Source of the DNA: Caballeronia sp. TF1N1 | GTDB lineage: Bacteria; Pseudomonadota; Gammaproteobacteria; Burkholderiales; Burkholderiaceae | Length of the DNA: 64,000 nt | Reading direction: 5' to 3' | Assembly (NCBI RefSeq): GCF_022878925.1 | Contig: NZ_CP084629.1 | Coordinates: 806,001-870,000, forward strand | Shown: piece by piece, positions 61,239-64,000 of the stretch | How the letters are laid out: every line of letters starts with the position of its first letter | Numbering within the stretch: the stretch's first letter is position 1 | Notes under the pieces: generated by a model | Seen by the model: only the letters and a program-made list of their open reading frames with translations | Told to the model about the DNA's origin: nothing | Database searches by the model: none | Program-made: the position numbers and the translations under genes

Positions 61239-62825
61239 TGTTGAGGCCAATTTGAAATGTCCGATATCCGGCTAAATTGAAATGTCCGGTTTGGGGTCGG
61301 TTCCTGCTTCCAAAGAAGACAGTTTCTCCACCGAGGCTGCCCGCATTTCGGCACTTCTGAGCATCATCGCGTTCAGGTCGATCTGCTTGAGTTCGCGTTG
61401 CTTGCGCGTGTTGTTGGCGCGCATCTTCGGGCGCACCTCTTCGCCCCGATTGGTGCGTGAGGGCGCTGACTTGATAGGGCGATTGTCGCGCTCCATCTGC
61501 ACCTGCCTCGACAGCGCAAGGACGTGTCCAAGACGCTTGTTGTCGACCTCAGCGCCCTGGTCGACATGGGACAGGCGATCATAACGTCGACAGGGCAACG
61601 CCGCGCCATTCGCCCAAATCTCGATGCGCCCGTCCGGGTACTCGTACACATCGAGATAGCGATGGATCAAGGCGCGCGTCGCCGGCGAATCTTCAAGCAG
61701 GTACATCACGCGATCGTATTGCACCGTCAGCGAGGCCGAGACGCAACGAGATTCGCGTGCCGTCAGAATCGAATCGAGATCCTCGTCGGCACGCACCGGA
61801 CGATGCGCGTCAAAGTCGCTCTTCGCGCGCTTGCCGAAACGGTCGTTGAAGTCGGCGATGAAGTGGGGCGCATAAGCATTCGCGGCCTCCCACGTGTCGA
61901 TTTCGCGCAGCCGCAATTCCTTGACGAGCCGATCCTGCAAGGTCAAGTTGGCACGCTCCACGCGCCCCTTCGCCTGACTGCTGTTGGCGCACAGGGTCTC
62001 GACGTTGAGCTCGTACAAGGCCCGGCCAAACTGCGTGACCCCCTTGTCAGCCTTGCGCGAGCCCCGGTTGAGCGAGAACACACTGGCTTTATCGCTATAC
62101 AGCGCCAAGGGCTTGCCGTGCTGCTCGATGTAGCGGCGCGTTGCCTCGAAATAACTGAAGGTCGATTCGGTGGCCGTGAAGTGCAGGGTCATCAGACGGC
62201 TGGTGGCATCGTCGATAAACACCAGCAGCGTGCAGGCCGGCGCGCGCTCCTCGAACCAGCGATGATCGCTGCCATCGATCTGGATCAGCTCGCCATAGCA
62301 CGAGCGACGGTTGCGCGGCTGATGGATCCTTGGAGGACGCTGTCGACGTGGCGTCCAGAGTCCGGCGCCGATCATGAGCCGCCGAACGGTTTCCTTGGCC
62401 AGCCGAATGTCATGACACTCGCGCAGCTTCTCGCAGGCAAGCGTCGGGCCAAAATCGCTATAGCGCTCTTTGACGATGGCCACGGCCCGGACCGCCAAGC
62501 CCGCGTCGACACGATGATTGCCCGTTTGACCGCGCTTGCCGGAAACCAGGCCCGGCGCGCCTTGTTCGCGTAACCGCGCACTGAGACGCCGCACCTGTCG
62601 TGTACTCAGTCCAAGTCGCTCGGCGGCCCGCCACGGTTTGAGCAGTCCGTCGACCACTGACTGAATCACTTTGAATCGGTCCAACTCGCGCATCGACATG
62701 GTAATCGTGTCCGTTGCAGCCATCGCGGTCTCCTGCGCCGAAGCATCGGCGCGGGGTAAGCTTAGGCGGCTCGAAGCGGACATTTGAATCTGGCTAAAAG
62801 CGGACATTACAATCTAGCCGCTACA
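61239..62825 (-). mobile_element. Complete IS1202/ISNCY-like insertion sequence
   Basis: About 1587 bases with one transposase gene. The ends read inward as TGTTGAGGCCAATTTGAAAT (left, from 61239) and TGTAGCGGCTAGATTGTAAT (right, from 62825), imperfect inverted repeats, each followed by ATGTCCG and an internal second ATGTCCG copy about 25 bases in. The exact end bases are inferred from this symmetry and no target duplication could be confirmed. Confidence 0.75.
61272..62723 (-). CDS. Transposase, IS1202/ISNCY-like (DDE type)
   Basis: A 483-residue transposase. The N-terminus has a helix-turn-helix (RAAERLGLSTRQVRRLSARLRE) and the core an rve-type integrase domain. Candidate DDE residues are in IQIDGSDHRWF, YSDKASVF and KGRVERANLTLQDRL. 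It starts at 62723, with AGGAGACCGCG before the ATG; a longer frame up to 62807 would reach into the terminal repeat. Apparently intact. It shares long identical stretches with the second transposase at 62865-64000. Confidence 0.86.
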   Translation of the reverse strand: MAATDTITMSMRELDRFKVIQSVVDGLLKPWRAAERLGLSTRQVRRLSARLREQGAPGLVSGKRGQTGNHRVDAGLAVRAVAIVKERYSDFGPTLACEKLRECHDIRLAKETVRRLMIGAGLWTPRRQRPPRIHQPRNRRSCYGELIQIDGSDHRWFEERAPACTLLVFIDDATSRLMTLHFTATESTFSYFEATRRYIEQHGKPLALYSDKASVFSLNRGSRKADKGVTQFGRALYELNVETLCANSSQAKGRVERANLTLQDRLVKELRLREIDTWEAANAYAPHFIADFNDRFGKRAKSDFDAHRPVRADEDLDSILTARESRCVSASLTVQYDRVMYLLEDSPATRALIHRYLDVYEYPDGRIEIWANGAALPCRRYDRLSHVDQGAEVDNKRLGHVLALSRQVQMERDNRPIKSAPSRTNRGEEVRPKMRANNTRKQRELKQIDLNAMMLRSAEMRAASVEKLSSLEAGTDPKPDISI

Positions 62826-62831
62826 AGTCAG

Positions 62832-64000
62832 TGTTGCTGCTAAGTTCAAACGTCGGGGTTGCCGCTAAGTAGAGATGTCGGGTTTTGAACGGATGTTTCG
62901 GTTCAGGTTGTGGGGTTGGGGCGGCGCAGCCGCCCCCCGTTCCCTCATCGTTTTTGCACTGACCTCGAGAATCGCTTCGTTCATATCAGCGATGCTCAGT
63001 GCGCGTTGCTTCTTCAGTCCTTCAAGCGCCTTCTTGGCCCGAACCTGTTCACCGCGATGCGTGCGTGACGGCGCATCACACGCACGACGATCGTCTCGTT
63101 TGGCTTGCAACAAGCGTGCGGCTTCGAGTGCATGCGCCAGCCGCTTGTTCTCAACTTCAGCGCCCTGATCAATCCGCGCAATACGGTCGTACTTGCCGCA
63201 GCAAAGCACCTCGCCGCCCGCCTGCACCTCGACGCAGCCATTCGGGTATTCGACCACCTCGACTTGCTGGTGAATCAAGAGGCGATTGGCGGGCGTGTCT
63301 TCCAGCAGATACATCACCCGGTCATATTGCACCGTCAGCGCGTGCGTGACCTTGCGCCAGACGCGATAGGCCAGCAGTTGCGTCAAATCGTCGTCGGCGC
63401 GCAGAGGCCGATGGGCATCATGGTCGCTACGCGGCGTCTTGCCAAAGCGCTGATTGAAATCGGCGATGAAGGAGGGCGCATAAGCGTTGGCCGCCTCCCA
63501 GGTGCTGATCCCGCGCAAGCGCAACTCCTTGACGAGCCGGTCCTGCAGGGTCAGGTTGGCGCGCTCGACACGCCCTTTGGCCTGACTCGAATTCGCGCAG
63601 AACGCCTCAATGTTCAGTTCGTACAAGGCTCGGCCGAACTGCGTCACGCCTTTACCAGCGGTCTGCGAGCGGTTCTTGACGTAGAAGACGCTAGCTTTGT
63701 CGCTGTAGAACGCCATCGGCTTGCCATGCGCTTGCAGATACTTCGACAGCGCCTCGAAATAGCTGAAGGTCGACTCGGTGGCCGTGAAATGCAGCGCCAT
63801 CAGCCGACCCGTCGCATCGTCAATGAATACCAGCAGCGTGCATGCCGGCGCCCGCTCCTCGAACCAGCGGTGATCGCTACCATCGATCTGGATCAGTTCG
63901 CCCAGACACGCGCGGCGGTTGCGCGGCTGGTGAATCCGCGGCGGGCGTTGGCGGCGAGGCACCCAAAGACCCGCTGCCGTCATCAGAGAACGAATCGTCT
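62832..64000 (-). mobile_element. Second IS1202/ISNCY-like element, cut by the window edge
   Basis: The left end TGTTGCTGCTAAGTTCAAAC (from 62832) resembles the left end of the first element and also repeats internally as GCCGCTAAGTAGAGATGTCGG. Only six bases (AGTCAG) separate it from the first element. The right end is outside the window. Confidence 0.7.
62865..64000 (-). CDS. Transposase, IS1202/ISNCY-like (partial, 5' end outside window)
   Basis: The visible 378 codons are open to the edge; the frame continues upstream of the ATG at 63983 (TIRSL precedes it, matching TVRRL of the first copy), so the true start lies outside. The integrase core is complete (IQIDGSDHRWF, YSDKASVFYVK, GRVERANLTLQDRL). 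It agrees with the first transposase over most of the core but differs in the C-terminal third (GGEVLCCGKYDRIARIDQG), so it is a related but distinct element, not a recent copy. Confidence 0.83.
   Translation of the reverse strand, partial: TIRSLMTAAGLWVPRRQRPPRIHQPRNRRACLGELIQIDGSDHRWFEERAPACTLLVFIDDATGRLMALHFTATESTFSYFEALSKYLQAHGKPMAFYSDKASVFYVKNRSQTAGKGVTQFGRALYELNIEAFCANSSQAKGRVERANLTLQDRLVKELRLRGISTWEAANAYAPSFIADFNQRFGKTPRSDHDAHRPLRADDDLTQLLAYRVWRKVTHALTVQYDRVMYLLEDTPANRLLIHQQVEVVEYPNGCVEVQAGGEVLCCGKYDRIARIDQGAEVENKRLAHALEAARLLQAKRDDRRACDAPSRTHRGEQVRAKKALEGLKKQRALSIADMNEAILEVSAKTMRERGAAAPPQPHNLNRNIRSKPDIST

Noticed and set aside
1..64000. CRISPR arrays, tRNA or rRNA genes
   Set aside because: No regularly spaced direct repeats and no tRNA-like cloverleaf or rRNA sequence were recognised by eye; a tRNAscan-type search would be needed to be sure.

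Overview
The window looks like accessory DNA from a high-GC betaproteobacterium of the Burkholderiaceae (Burkholderia, Paraburkholderia or Caballeronia type). This is inferred from codon use, tightly packed catabolic operons with ATGA overlaps, and the protein types present; no marker gene or rRNA is here to prove it. A KfrA-like coiled-coil protein, many catabolic islands and insertion sequences would fit a second chromosome or megaplasmid, but nothing proves that.

Layout. (1) 1-9722: uronate and oligo-uronide use, with an SMP-30 lactonase, an anion:cation-symporter MFS permease, a GntR/FadR regulator, uronate dehydrogenase, an amino-acid-type ABC importer, a GH88 unsaturated glucuronyl hydrolase and an AraC regulator. 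(2) 9836-18996: a minus-strand acyl-CoA operon (MaoC, CaiB/BaiF CoA-transferase, acyl-CoA dehydrogenase, enoyl-CoA hydratase, MaoC) divergent from a TRAP transporter (dctP-Q-M type) and PoxB. (3) 19110-20650: an Asp-nucleophile alpha/beta hydrolase and a DHFR/RibD-C protein. (4) 20821-31261: a (deoxy)pentose island with DeoC, a two-module aldehyde dehydrogenase, a FucU/RbsD mutarotase, a PfkB kinase, a sugar ABC importer whose binding-protein gene has an in-frame TGA, and a DeoR regulator. (5) 31451-33235: the KfrA-like protein and a LysE exporter.

(6) 33375-39761 is the most interesting block: a near-consensus sigma-54 promoter in front of a translationally coupled operon (FlK-like thioesterase, PaaK-like ligase, enoyl-CoA hydratase, haloacid-dehalogenase-like HAD protein, Liv-type binding protein), followed by a sigma-54 activator gene. 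It reads as a self-contained catabolic or detoxification unit for an unknown carboxylic acid. (7) 39758-40888: a FUSC membrane protein.

(8) 41586-60989: an exopolysaccharide locus with two secreted clan-A-like glycosidases, a Wzy-type polymerase, a Wzc-type kinase, a Wzx flippase, three GT4 glycosyltransferases, UDP-glucose dehydrogenase, a TupA-like ATP-grasp protein, a Crp/Fnr regulator, and a Tat-exported tyrosinase, which is unusual in such a locus. It has several non-coding stretches of 400-1000 bp, one with a perfect 12-2-12 inverted repeat. No Wza-type outer-membrane exporter or initiating sugar-phosphate transferase is seen, so the locus is incomplete or split.

(9) 61062-64000: a frameshifted IS3-family transposase tail, then two related IS1202/ISNCY-like elements in the same orientation only 6 bp apart, the second cut by the window edge. 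No tRNA, rRNA or CRISPR array was recognised.
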